This document shows, piece by piece, positions 31,113-42,826 of a stretch of 64,000 nt of DNA. The DNA is from Riptortus pedestris (Eukaryota; Arthropoda; Insecta; Hemiptera; Alydidae), in contig CM032231.1 of the NCBI GenBank assembly GCA_019009955.1, forward strand, positions 112,649,501 to 112,713,500. The letters are read 5' to 3'. The translations under genes and the position numbers were made by a program. A model generated the notes under the pieces. That model had not been told where the DNA came from. It was given only the letters and a program-made list of their open reading frames with translations, and did no database searches. The first letter of the stretch is position 1. The number at the start of each line of letters is the position of its first letter.

Positions 31113-33600
31113 TATTATTTATTAAAGTAGTGAATAATTTATTTTATTATTAAATTGAGAGTCAAGACATTTTCTTCCTGTACTTATAACTTCTCTACAA
31201 GGTGCGCTTTCTTGATTTGAGAGTTGTTCAAGAGGTTTGATTCTTAACCTGCACAAATTCTTCTTGTGGAGCCTAAGCCTATTGAATTGTTCCGAGTAAG
31301 GTTCATGATGATAATTAAATGTGAGGTAGTCCAGGCCATTACAATTCCATTTCAATAGTGTCATTAATTATGTGTCACCTACATATGATTGTATCTGTAC
31401 GGTAACTAATTTGGAAAGTATTATTCCACATACCCTGAGTAGTTTGACTTCAGGAAAGAATTTGACAGTACAGTAAATACTGTGTTTTTCCTTGATGTAT
31501 TCTTGGAAATCTATAGAGGAAAATGAGTGATCTTTATATAATAGTACTTAATGTACAGATAGGCTTAGAGAATGCTTGCCTTTCTGTATCCTCAAGGAGC
31601 AAGAGTTACCTGTGGAGTCACGTCATCAAGTCTGTTCAGTTAGATTTCAATGTTTGGTGTTGAATGTATTTTGCAAGCCAGAGGTGTTCGACTGATAATC
31701 TATTTTTGATATGGTTCACTTGGTGATGGACCATGTGACCTGGGCTTGCCCGAGAGGATTGGGTTGGTTTAGTCCCATTTGTAAAGGTCATAGTACTTGA
31801 GTTGTTTGTGTGGCTTCTGATTAGCTATCGCTTTTGATCAGGGCTGTTGTTGAGAATTTAAGGGTTTTGGATTTGAGTTTTGGGGAGGAGAGTTTTAAGG
31901 GTTTTGGATTTTGACTAAATGCCTTCCTAATTCTTACAATGTTTGGTCCCTAGTGAATGGTGAAGCTTGATGAGGAGCAGATGTAATTTTTCGAGTTTAT
32001 GTAACGAAGAAGTATATATATTGCTATATATATGCATGCTATATATTTCATGCAATTTATTTTTTATATAGCCACAGGTCACACTCTTTACTAATTGACA
32101 TTCAAGGCACCACAAAAATCCATTTTTTTTTTTTTTTTTATTTAGGAAGACATATTTTGATTAATATGCAGGTGAGCAATCTTTGCTACAAATTATTTAA
32201 TATTATATGAAAGACCACTGACAGCCTTCACATTTGATTAAAAGTCTTTTATTTATTTTTTGTTATTACTAAATATAATATTAAAGACGATTAGCAGTTA
32301 CCTAATTTGAAACAAGCCTTCAAATTAGCAAAATTATTCATACTATTTTCCTCCATTTATTAACCTATAATTTAATTTAAACCATACAACACCTCTATTA
32401 TTAAATATTTAATGGATTTTATAGTGAAGAGATATATCAAATTAAAATACTATGTTAATGGTTTTTTATGGGTTGAACATACAATTAGTAAATAATTAAT
32501 AATTTACCCATTTTTATTCTAAAGTAGAAATTGTTTATGCCTTTTGTGACTCAATCCCTGTTTATTGGAAATCTAGCCCAATACTTTAATAAGTTTGAAT
32601 GTTTTATTACAAATGTAGGAACTCTTAAAGGAGAGAGCTTTTATTCTGCCAACAATATACAAATACCCTTCCTTGTACTTGAACGTGCTAAATGAAGGAA
32701 ATGTGAAGTGAATTCAGCAGGATCTCTAATTTCCTTGGTCTATTTTGAGCCCCAGATCTTGCAAACTCTTCTGCATGATGCCTTATGCTACATGAGCTTC
32801 TCATATATGGGTACCAGTGTTGGTACATATTTTTCAAATACTAATTTCAAGTTCGAGTTTAACAGTATTGATGACGATGATTTTTTTTTACTTAAGGCAA
32901 AGGTAACTTAAAACCCACTTCAGACATTAACTCTGAATTTGACCTAACAAAAAGTCTTCCAAAATCATTCTCAGCAGCCTGAGTGCCAGGTTTCTTACTG
33001 ACTGTAATACCTTTTTGCAATTTTAGGCTGTCTGGGCTGTCATTGGCCTGCTGGAAGTCAATGAGAAGGTTATGTAGATCTACATTGTACTTATGTATGA
33101 TATACTTTGTAATATAACATCTGAATGTTTTCTGGTTTTAGACAATTTCATTTATGATTAAATATTTCTATGTATAAGTAGTATCACCAATGCACATTTT
33201 TGGACAGTTTGAGGACAGTATTTTATAAACTATCTTTTGCTTATTATTTAGTGTATTAACTTTTTATGTTTCATATTGCTAGGGTTTTCAGAAAGATTAT
33301 TACTGTTATTTGATGAAAAATTAATATTATTATGAGCATATCCTGCTAAGGTACATTTAATTTTATGAGTTAATTTGAGGATATAGTTAAGTTTGGGAAA
33401 CAAATTTGAAATAGTTGTTTTGTCTTGTTGATTTGGGTTACTACCCTTTGATGGATTATTAGTTTAAAACAATTTAGTTACAAGACAATAAATAAATAAA
33501 TTTTGATTTATTTTTTTGAACAAGAAGGTAGGAGGTCATGTCTGCTGCTGTTCATGTTTCCTTATTTTAGCAAATAGCAAATGATGTTTGCAAAGAGGAA
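31113..33600. other. AT-rich interval without recognised gene
   Basis: About 2.5 kb. A T18 run lies at 32122-32139. No motif-bearing frame was seen. Confidence 0.5.
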
Positions 33601-33625
33601 AGAGTAGTATAGTATGTATACAGTA

Positions 33626-33666
33626 TACTATATATATATATATATATATATATTTATACACTACTA

Positions 33667-33716
<50 letters not shown>

Positions 33717-33770
33717 ATGCATGCATGCATGTGTGTGTGCGTGCGTGCATGTGTGTGTGTGTGTGTGTGG

Positions 33771-33812
<42 letters not shown>

Positions 33813-33870
33813 TTTTGAGTGCTTTAATGTCACAGAGAGATGTTTTTATTTACCTTGAAAAAGGCTAATT
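33626..33870 (+). repeat. (TA)n and (GT)n microsatellites with shared 3' flank
   Basis: (AT)n at 33628-33653, (GT)n at 33670-33713, ATGC/GTGC steps, then (GT)n to 33811. The flank GAGTGCTTTAATGTCACAGA to CTTGAAAAAGGCTAATTG (33818-33870) recurs at 38616-38672, also after (GT)n. All 60-80 residue Cys/Val and Tyr/Ile frames are by-products. Confidence 0.85.
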
Positions 33871-33984
33871 GTTTTAATATTTTCTTTAGAAAGATGAAAG
33901 TGCTAGACGACCAGGATAATAAAGAAGTTTCCTGCAAAATATCTTTTATATATCAATGACCGGTTCCACTTCATTATTGCCATC

Positions 33985-34705
33985 CTTAGGCTAAAATACA
34001 AATTATGTACAATTTAAATACCATTCCACGATTTAACTAGCAATATAAATTAAAATTAAAAATCCAACAATTCACAAATTAAAATTTTACTTGGCGTTCA
34101 ACTGTATTTTAGAGCAATTCTACTTTTTTAAAATAATATAAATCTAAAACATAAACATGAGATTATAGGTTAATAAGGTAGTTCCCTCAGCCCTTTGCTT
34201 TTAGTGATGGCTCCTCCACTACCCTAGGCTACCAGGTCATTACCGCCGGGTTTCCACTTAACGCTTACATTGACATTTCCTGGCACACATTTCCTTATAC
34301 TTCTGTAACTCCAGTTTTTCCAGCAGGTCTAGCTTTCAGTCCATATTTAAATTGTGCAAAAGTGTTATTTTACTCTCTGTAACAGATTATTTCACTCTGT
34401 AAAATGACCCTTACTGTTAGAGTGTGGAAAACTTTATTCCAGGGAGGAGCACCTGTGAGCCATCAGTAGATGGACTGGGCTGTGACAACTACCTCGTTAG
34501 TTCATTTTCTAGTGCTTATTTTTAAAATACAGGATAAGCAGAATTGCTCCAATATATAGTTGAACATCATGTAAAGTTTTAATTTTAAAGAGTAAGTTGT
34601 TGAATTTTTTATTTATATTGTTGTATTTTTCTACTGTTTAAATTGTTGGATAAAATCGAAATTATTCATAATTTGTGTTTTATCCTGAGGATGCCACTAA
34701 TCTCA
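33985..34705. mobile_element. fold-back element with about 160-bp inverted arms
   Basis: 33985-34135 (GCCATCCTTAGGCTAAAATA to GAGCAATTCTAC) is about 75-80% identical to the reverse complement of 34535-34697 (GCAGAATTGCTCCAATATA to TATCCTGAGGATGCC). The 400-bp interior is unrelated. The arm end CCGGTTCC...GCCATCC resembles the Penelope-type tail signature, but no enzyme is encoded. Confidence 0.65.
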
Positions 34706-34751
34706 ACATTATACTGAATGCGCAAATAGTAGAAATGCTATTGTTATTTAA

Positions 34752-34962
34752 TGGTGGCCACTTTCTGCTACAAAGGCCAATTGGGGCAGGTTATATATAG
34801 GCTACCACCTTTTTCTAACCAGGGTGGTAATTAGAATTCTATTTAATGAGTTTTTCACTAAACAAATTCCTATTGTACCGGTGAGAATAAAATTCATGAC
34901 TTTAGGTGTACTAAGTGAGATTAAAACCAATGCCTTACTAGATAAGATCCTTGAGAAAGGCA
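34752..34962 (-). mobile_element. tRNA-derived SINE, degraded
   Basis: On the plus strand the body block is CTACCACCTTTTTCTAACCA, then GGGTGGTAATTAGAATTCTA, TTTAATGAGTTTTTCACTAA and GAATAAAATTCATGACTTTA (degraded B box). It is useful as an uninterrupted reference for the SINE at 46738. Confidence 0.7.
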
Positions 34963-35385
34963 TTAGTTTCTGTGACAGAGCAGCAAAAGTTAAATTAGAA
35001 GCAACGCCAAACTGATGGTGTTGTATGGCGGGCCTGATATTACCTGTGTTATAACAGATTATACCAGTCAGGCCACACTGGAAGAATTGAAAATAGGCAG
35101 GCTACCTTGAAAAAAATGTTATATAGAGAAGAGGCAGGGTTAGGCTAATGTGCCAGGATGACCTGAGTGGGGACTAACAGAAGCTGCACAACTCATGGAA
35201 TGGTTCAAGATTATAGCAGAGGCCCAGGTCCTTCAAGGACTGTTCCTCTTAGAACAGAAGAAGAAGAATCAAGATCTAAGAATTATTCTGATTCATTTCA
35301 AATTCCTTCCCTAGCCATAGTATAAAAGTTTTCCAATGAAAATGTTATATTCTGAGTTGGTATTCTGGCAGGTGGAAATGACTTC
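34963..35385. other. interval without recognised feature
   Basis: Nothing beyond a purine-rich GAAGAAGAAG run near 35258. Confidence 0.5.
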
Positions 35386-35625
35386 TAATATAGGTAGGAT
35401 GAAAAAATTAGTTACGCTACCACTATAACAATTTATTAAAACGGCAGAGCGCTTTCCATGTTTTGCATCATCGTCAGTGCCTGAAGGTCTTCGTTGTTGA
35501 CCTGACGGCTTTTGGAGCTGGACTGAGTCTTGGAGGTCTTGGAACATCGAAGACCTTCAGGCACTGACGTTTTAATAAATTGTCATAGTGGAAGCCTAGC
35601 CATTTTTTCATCCTACCTGCATTAA
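35386..35625. mobile_element. palindromic fold-back element (240 bp)
   Basis: The outer arm AGGTAGGATGAAAAAATTAG to TTTATTAAAACG (35392-35451) matches the reverse complement of 35567-35621. A second, perfect inner inverted repeat, CGTCAGTGCCTGAAGGTCTT at 35472-35491, pairs with AAGACCTTCAGGCACTGACG at 35549-35568. The interior string GCATCATCGTCAG resembles the CTGACGATGATGC Penelope-type tail signature. Confidence 0.65.
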
Positions 35626-35882
35626 TATGTTATATTCAGATATATTTCATTAATTGTTCATCTTTCCAGCCTAGAATAATTCTATTCAGTTCAAGTTGGC
35701 TGCCCTGTTTGTTTACAATTTAGATATTATTAACTAGTAAATTGACTGAATGATTTCTTATTACTATTTATATTTATTTTCTTAACATTCACGGTGGTGT
35801 TACTAGTATGTAGATTTATCTGTAGTAAAGTCTCCCTTGGGAAATCTGCTTAGTTTACTCAGTCCCTGCATGACGGACTTTA
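35626..35882 (-). mobile_element. HINE-like fragment, C-type 5' end
   Basis: Begins in the C module (TATATTTCATTAATTGTTCA, then GCTGCCCTGTTTGTTTACA) and ends GCTTAGTTTACTCAGTCCCT, TGACGGACTT. The next copy starts a few bases later in the opposite orientation. Confidence 0.7.
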
Positions 35883-35885
35883 TTT

Positions 35886-36250
35886 GCTAATACGACATGA
35901 GTCAGAGTGGGGGTTTACTGGAGGCCGAAAACTAAAAAATGCAAATATATCCGTTAATATTAAAGATAGAGAATAAATGTATATAACAATGTTAATTGTA
36001 GATTTTATTTTCAATAAGATTGATTGTATACAAAATTTGGATTCGATGCATTATAACGGAGATAATGAATTTGATCTTTACATTTATATAAAACGTTTAT
36101 ATATCGAGTTTGAAAAGGATCAAACAAAAATTGCCACTACTAGTGCGTTAAGACATATATATACATACATGCACGGCTTTGTACGGACCTCATTTTCGTC
36201 ATCTCCTGGACAGGATCGATGGACATGAGGAAATCTCCTGTTTAGGGGAA
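35886..36250 (+). mobile_element. HINE-like copy, 3' part, A-type
   Basis: Starts in the module GACATGAGTCAGAGTGGGGG and passes through the core (TTTGATCTTTACATTTATA). The microsatellite is short (36154-36165). The tail TTTCGTCATCTCC is followed by GGGGAAATCTGCTAAAA. The end hairpin is reduced. Confidence 0.7.
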
Positions 36251-36570
36251 ATCTGCTAAAAGGGATATTTAAGCTGAGCACAAAGCACCCTGAGGGACTT
36301 TATTGGCCTCAAGTGGCAAAATGACATTACACTACAAATCCTCATTCCTTAAGATGTAGGGATTATCCTAATACAGTGTTTGCTATTATTGAACTAATCC
36401 AGGGATATTTTAGCAGTAAAACTGAATTGGTTGGCAGTCCTAGGTAGGCTTCAGACAGGAGAAGGACTTCCTTTCACACGCAGGTATTTGGTAAGCACAC
36501 TTTATTTGTTAATTAATTTCTAAACTACATGGTAGAGGTGTATACCTAATGGTCAAGTTTCTGATTGGTT
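36251..36570. other. interval without recognised feature
   Basis: No feature could be supported. Confidence 0.45.
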
Positions 36571-36656
36571 AAAATACGACCAGTAGTAAGGGGGGGGGGG
36601 TTAGAGGGGGGAATTTCGAAAATTCTTTATATCTCTGTTATTATGCGTCGGATCCA
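36571..36656 (-). mobile_element. HINE-like core fragment
   Basis: GACCAGTAGTAAGGGGGGGG, TTAGAGGGGGGAATTTCG and TTATGCGTCGGATCC form a core segment cut at both ends. It ends against the 5' end of the next, oppositely oriented copy. Confidence 0.6.
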
Positions 36657-36659
36657 AAA

Positions 36660-37177
36660 ACGTCCGTCACGCAGGGCTGCGTAAACTAAGCAGATTTCAC
36701 TCGTGGATTAATAATAGATAAACCTATATACTGCTAACACAACACCACCGTGAATATTAAGTGAATAAATACAAACGGCAATAAGAAAACTTTCAGTAAG
36801 TATTAATAATTTCCGGAAGTGTCTTAAATGTAGACAAACAGGTCTGCCAACCTCTCACCGGAAAGAAAAACAATTACTGAAATATATCAGAATATAACAT
36901 ATTAATTTTATTGAAAACTATTTACTATATCTAGTACGGTAATTTATAATGAATCAGAATAATTTTTATCTCAATCAATCAAATTTTAGTAGTCCAAGAA
37001 CTTAAGACAAGGGGGGGGGGGTCGGTCACTTGAACATATTTGCATGTATCTCGTATAATAGAGGACACACAATAATTTGTATTTAAGCTTCGAATAATGT
37101 GGTTTATTTTATAACAGAATATTGTTTATGCAAAACGCGTAGAAGTGGGGGTTTATTGAAGGCGGAAAACTGAAAAA
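36660..37177 (+). mobile_element. HINE-like element, C-type, left half (host of a nested copy)
   Basis: Starts CGTCCGTCACGCAGGGCTGC with the C module (CACAACACCACCGTGAATA, then TGTAGACAAACAGGTCTGCC). It ends in GGCGGAAAACTGAAAAAA, where the guest 37178-38224 begins. The rest continues at 38225. Confidence 0.8.
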
Positions 37178-38010
37178 AGTCCGTCACGCAGGGGCTCCGT
37201 AAACTAAGCAGATTTCCCACGCGAAGGTTTACAATAGATAAATATACTTACAGGTAACACAACCGTGAACTCTCAGTAAATGTACAAGGCTGAATTGTAA
37301 ACAAACAGGCAAGCCAACCTCGTAGCGCTGCATAGATAGACAGGAAAGACAAACAATTAATGAAATATATCTGAATATAACATTAATTTTATTGAAAACA
37401 ATTTACTAAAGCTAGTGATGTAATTTGTAATGAATCAGAATCAGTTTTATCTCAATCACTCAAATTTTAGTAATCCAAAAACAAAAGAAGGGGAGGGCCA
37501 ACAGAACGTATTTGCATATATCTCACAAAGTAAAAGTTCAATGAAAACAATATTTGGTATTTAGGCTTCAATTAATACATTTTATTGTATAACAGAGCAT
37601 TGATTATGTAACACTAGTAGAAGTGGGGGTTTACTGAAGGCTGAAAACTGAAAAATCCAAATATCTTATTTATAGTGCATTTAATTTTCAATAAGATTAA
37701 TTCTATACACTTTTTCGATCCGACTTATAGTAACAGAGATATTTCGAATTTTCAAAGATCCTCCCCTCTAAACCCCCCTCCCACTGGTCCGATTTCAACC
37801 GTTAACGAACTTGATCTTTCTTTTTACATAAAACGGCTAAATATCGAGTTTGGTAACGATTAAACCAAAATTGCGACCGCTAGAGCGGTAACAGACAAAT
37901 ATATAGATGTAGATGAGATTGTTGTAGGGGCGATCAACTGCATGATTATTACGCCCTTCCATAGTTAATAATGTACAGTTTATTACAAATATATAGATAG
38001 ATAGATAGAT

Positions 38011-38100
<90 letters not shown>

Positions 38101-38224
38101 TTTTGAACGGACCTCATTTTCGTCATCTCCTAGGTAGGATCGATGGACATTTGAAGAAAAAAATCGAAAATTCCGGCATGAGTACAACCTCAATAGCTGA
38201 TTTCCCTTAAGGGAAATCTGCTAA
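37178..38224 (+). mobile_element. HINE-like copy, full length, C-type (nested guest)
   Basis: A 1.05 kb element with all parts: AGTCCGTCACGCAGGGGCTC, AAGCAGATTTCCC, C and A modules, core, GACCGCTAGAGCGG, a broken microsatellite (37900-38096, with a short unrelated insert), tail, and the hairpin TTTCCCTTAAGGGAAATC ending CTAA. It sits in the A-run of another copy. Confidence 0.88.
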
Positions 38225-38502
38225 AAATGCAAATATCTCTGTTAGTATTCAAGATAGAGAATAAATGCATACAAAAATATTTATAGTATATTTAACATGC
38301 AATAATTTTCATTCTATACACTTTTTCGATCCGATTTATAGTAGCGAAGATAATTCGAATTTTCATAATTCTCCCCCTCTGAACCCCGCTCCCCCAGATC
38401 GGATTTCAGCCATTGACGAACTTAATCATTCTTTTTACATAAAACGACTATATATCCAGTTTGGTACCGATCATAAAATAATTAGCTAGTTAGAGTGGTA
38501 AC

Positions 38503-38554
<52 letters not shown>
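38225..38554 (+). mobile_element. HINE-like element, right half of the host
   Basis: Continues AAATGCAAATATCTCTGTTA from 37177 into the core and a second (AT)n (38505-38553). Instead of the tail it passes into (GT)n and the 33.8-kb-type flank. Confidence 0.75.
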
Positions 38555-38587
<33 letters not shown>

Positions 38588-38672
38588 TGTTTATGTGCCT
38601 GTGTGCATGTGTGTGAGTTTGAGTGCTATAATGTCAGAGAGAGATGTTTTAATATACCTTGAAAAAGGATAA
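38555..38672 (+). repeat. (GT)n with shared flank
   Basis: (GT)n, then GAGTTTGAGTGCTATAATGT to CCTTGAAAAAGGATAATTG, the same flank as at 33818-33870. Confidence 0.8.
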
Positions 38673-39916
38673 TTGATCATAGTACATGAGCTCTTCCATT
38701 ATGCAATTTAAAATTTGTAAGTATCGCTGTAAGTACTGAATTAAAAGTGGGATTAAGAAAAGTTTTTAGAAGTCCACTTATCAAGAAGCATTTACACAAA
38801 GTTCTAAATCGACTCGGTTTGCGTTGAAATTATGGACCTGACTTGGTTATACGATCCATCGTGTTTGGCGAGTGCAATACTCCATGAGTACAGGTCCTGC
38901 CGAATTCTGCGCCATTGACAACTTGTGACAAAGGCGTGCCAATAGCGTGTTTTCACTCAGCGATCCTGAATGCTCTATCAGGGTGCACCAATAAAATTAA
39001 GGGCAAATATAGATGTCTTATCTTATTCGAATGAGGGCTATTGTATAATTTTTTTTTTTTTATTTATTTTATTTATTCTGTTGATATGATTGACATCGCC
39101 ATATCCATTTCACTACCTAGACACGCGGGCATCGAATGGTAACACTTCTAATGTATATTTTTAAAGTTGAATTAATTCTTGAAGAGGTAGAAGCTTTAAG
39201 TGCTTTTTTATTCCGTAACAAAGTCTTAAATGAATTCTCTACTACTTCTCCCTTAAAGTTCAGTCATACTGACATACGTAACGGCGAAAGTTTTCCACGT
39301 TATATTTTAATTAGGGCCTATTGTCTAAAGAAATGAGCCTTATTTTGATTATGCCATTCAATGGATAAATGTAAGAGATACTCATAAGCCGAAAAGATTA
39401 TAAGTAATTAGGCAACTAGACAAAGTAATTGGAAGATTTTACAGATTAGTAAACATCTCTTTATGTTATAATGATGTGTGTTTTTTAAAAAAGAATTTTA
39501 AATTCAAATAAATACTCTTAATTGAATAATTATATTCCCCAAAAAAACTCTTAAGGTTTTTACTTCTTCTGGTAATTTTATTTACATTAAATCAAAGATT
39601 TGTAGTCACATTAAAACAATGGGGAATTCTCATAACAATTTAAAAAAAACAACAAAGAGCATGGGATATTTTAAGAGTATAAAGAAATCATCGAGAAACG
39701 AAGCTTAAATTAATTCATACTTTCTATAGAAATGAAAACGAGAATTGTTTTACTTATCCAATTAAAAAATATTCAATGCATAAATTTAATAAATATGATT
39801 AAAATTAATTGACTTCTTAGTGAGCTCCTTATTTATTTTTTTTAAGGGAAAGTAACAAGATTTTTAAAAACTTTCTTCTAATATCCACCGATCCTACCGA
39901 GTTAAAGTTCAGCAAA
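38673..39916. other. interval without recognised gene
   Basis: Includes a more GC-balanced stretch at 38810-38990 without a recognised motif. A T-run lies at 39050-39060. Confidence 0.45.
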
Positions 39917-40175
39917 AGTCCGTCACGCAGGAGCTGCGTAAACTAAGCAGATTTCCCTCGTGAATTTAATAATAGATAAATCTACATACTGGTAACATAA
40001 CACCACCGTGAATATTAATTGAGTAAATACAAATCACAACGAGAAATATTTTGGTCAGTATACATTTTAATAAATTTACAGCGGAAGGTGTTTGAATCTT
40101 AAATAACTAATAATAAATGGTAAGCCAACCTTTCAGAGCTGAAAGATAGAAATAATAAACAATTTCTGACATTTT
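39917..40175 (+). mobile_element. HINE-like fragment, C-type 5' part
   Basis: AGTCCGTCACGCAGGAGCTG and AAGCAGATTTCCC, then ACATAACACCACCGTGAATA. It breaks off before the core. Confidence 0.75.
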
Positions 40176-40244
40176 TATTTTTATTCTTATTACCTAATAT
40201 TTTTATATGTTCTTCATCGTTCAATACAAGGGTAGCCAATAAAA

Positions 40245-40345
40245 AACATTTTTTCCACGTAAACTTTATTCATAATGCCCTACATATTTCGTGGCTTAAA
40301 TACTGCCTCTTCAGGGGCCATCCCTTTTTAAAAAATAATAACGGT
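40245..40345 (-). mobile_element. Penelope-type 3' tail remnant
   Basis: On the minus strand CCTGAAGAGGCAGTATTTAA, GCCACGAAATATG, then TAGGGCATTATGAATAAAG. The CTGAAGA-hairpin-CGAAA layout and the AATAAAGTTT block recur at 55440-55560 and resemble Penelope-type tails. Confidence 0.4.
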
Positions 40346-40409
40346 GATTTAAACACAAAAATCCATATGATAATTCTTTGCTAGATGCTGCATTAATAAG
40401 TGCAGAATG

Positions 40410-40517
40410 GTTGGGTGGAGGGATTTCGAAAATTCAAAATATCTCCATTATTATAGGTCATTTCAAAACATGTTATAGAGCCGTTATTGTTAAACTATTG
40501 ATGCTCTATAATTGTCT
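40410..40517 (-). mobile_element. HINE-like D-type core fragment
   Basis: GGATTTCGAAAATTCAAAAT to TTGTTAAACTATTGATGCTC. It is immediately followed by a complete copy in the same orientation. Confidence 0.6.
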
Positions 40518-41250
40518 TTTAGCAGATTTCCCTTAAGGGAAATCAGCTATTGAGGTCGTACTCATGATGCGAGTTTCGAAAAATTTCTACAAATGTCTAT
40601 CGATCCTACCCAGGAGATGACGAAAATGAGGTCCGCTCAAAATTATATATAAAATATATATATATATATAATATATATAATATATATATTTGTCTGTTAA
40701 CGCTCTAGCGGTCGCAATTTTTGTTTGATCTTTACCAAACTCGGATGTAATCGTTTTATGTTAAAAGGAAGATCAAGTTCGTTAATGGCTGAAATCGGAC
40801 CAGTGGGAGGGGGGGGTTTAAGGGTGGATTTTTGAAAATTCGAAAATACTCCGTTATTATGCGTCGAATCGAAAAATTGTATAGAATAAATCTTATTGCA
40901 AATAATTTACTATAAATATTGTTCTATACATTTATTCTGTATCTTGAATGTTAACCGAGATATTTACATTTGTATTCTACGTGTGGTCACCAGTAGGGCT
41001 ACGTTCGGACTTTCCGCCGAGAGCTCTGGCGGCCCGTTTCTATAACTATTCGTCCTCGTGAATAGGTTTAGAGGTTAGGTCAACTGTTTTTTTGGGGCTT
41101 AGAAACTCCTGGGTTATTACGGCCTAAATAATGTTTTAGGTTTAGAGTTTTTTTTACTACTACTACAGTTGTTTATTAGCAGATTTCTCTATTGTAAAAC
41201 TTCTCGTGGGAAATTTGCTTAGTTTACGCAAGCCCTGCGTGACGGACTTT
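40518..41250 (-). mobile_element. HINE-like copy, full length, B-type
   Basis: TTTTAGCAGATTTCCCTTAA to GCGTGACGGACTT. It has a short mixed microsatellite (40645-40688), CTCTAGCGGTCGC, core, and a long B module (GTGTGGTCACCAGTAGGG to GGCGGCCCGTTTC). The module ends in AGCAGATTTCTC, an extra inner copy of the terminal repeat. Confidence 0.85.
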
Positions 41251-41374
41251 TTGTTTTGTCAGTTGCTTGAGTTATCAGTAACCTCAGCCCCCCCCCCTCC
41301 AACATTCTAGTCATCAGTTCTTTACATAAAAATAAAGAATATGTGATGAGATGAGATCACAGTGTGCTCTGCCA

Positions 41375-41430
41375 GCACATGGGAAATATGCTGAGATGGC
41401 GCAGTTCCTCCTTGATGGACTTTTTTGTCC
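41375..41430 (-). mobile_element. HINE-like 5' end, degraded
   Basis: CACATGGGAAATATGCTGAG, then GCAGTTCCTCCTTGATGGAC: only the family 5' terminus in reverse. Confidence 0.45.
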
Positions 41431-42013
41431 TTCACTATATCGGTGGAAACTTAAATAAACTAAAAGAAAATGAAAGAAATTTAGTAAAAGTAGTAAATAG
41501 GACGAGACAGGGAAATTTGAATATAACTTACCATTACATTAAATGATCTTAATGAGAGAGACAATCTTAAGGAGATCCAAAGGACGACGCCGTTGAGAGA
41601 AACGAGGAAATTATTGAGCCGTGAGTTTCTAGAAATAACATTTGTTGACTAGGTAAATTAAATTTACGAATGAGTATGAGCAACGTTAATGGGCTTTGCA
41701 CGAAGTATTTTTAAACTAATCTATTTGTTTGCTTTCGCTTCTGACCTATGACACTGCTCCTTTTAACGACAACTTTAAAAATTTGTACTCTCACGCCCTT
41801 CGTCTCGAACATTTCCTTGACCTGTCTTCCTTAAAATGGTTTCCTTGTTGTTGTTTGTATGCGACAAAAGTCAACACACATTCTACTTTTTAGTTGGTAG
41901 CAAATACTTTAATTTTTGTACTTATCAAGGACTCAAATGAATCCCCTTCCTGGATTTTTATATGGCAATGACACACAGAACATTTACCTACATCATTTGA
42001 GACTATTTAAATG
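41431..42013. other. interval without recognised feature
   Basis: No feature could be supported. Confidence 0.45.
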
Positions 42014-42040
42014 TTAGCAGATTTCCATATATATATATAC

Positions 42041-42077
<37 letters not shown>

Positions 42078-42826
42078 TGTGTGTGTCTGTCTGTTAACGC
42101 TCTAGCTGTCCCAATTTTTGGTTGATCGTTACCAAATAATGTTGAAACGTTTTATGTAAAAAGAAAGATCGAGTTCGTTAATGGCTAAAATTGGACAAGT
42201 GGAAGGGGGTTTAGAGGGGGAGATTTCCAAATATATCTCCGTTACTGTATGTCGGATCGAAACTGTGTATTGAATCAATCTTATTGCAAATTAAACTTTC
42301 TATAAATATTGTTATATACATTTATTCTCTATCTTGAATATTAACCGAGATATTTGCATTTTTCAGTTTTGTGCCTTCTGCAAACCCCCACTTCTACTAA
42401 TGTCATATTAACAATAAGCTGTTATATCTAGAACCACTTCATTACAAGGTTAAATACCAAATATTGTTGGATTACTAAAACTTGAGTGATTCAGATAAAA
42501 CTGATTCTGATTCATTGCAAATTACAGCACTAGCTTTAGTAAATTATTTTCAATAAAATTAATATTATATATTCAATTGTATTTCATTAATTGTTTGCTT
42601 TTCCGGTCTAACTGTCTATTCAGCGCTACGAGGTTGACTGGCCTGTTCATTTACAATTAAGCCGCTTTTCGTTGTGGAGATTATTAACTTGTATTGCAGA
42701 TTAACTGAATGATTTTTCATTACCGTTTGTATTTACTCATTTGACATTCACGGTAGTGTTACCTGTTTGTATATTTATGTATTGTAAACGTTCACGTGGG
42801 AAATCTGCTTAGTTAAGGCAGCCCCA
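42014..42826 (-). mobile_element. HINE-like copy, C-type, tail deleted
   Basis: Starts TTAGCAGATTTCC and goes straight to a microsatellite (AT and GT, 42030-42080), so the 120-bp tail is missing. CTGTTAACGCTCTAGC, core, A and C modules (CACGGTAGTGTTACC) follow. It ends AAATCTGCTTAGTTAAGGCA, GCCCC, without the last bases. Confidence 0.75.

Noticed and set aside
33536..33868. Cys/Val- and Thr/His-repeat frames
   Set aside because: Translation of the (GT)n microsatellite.
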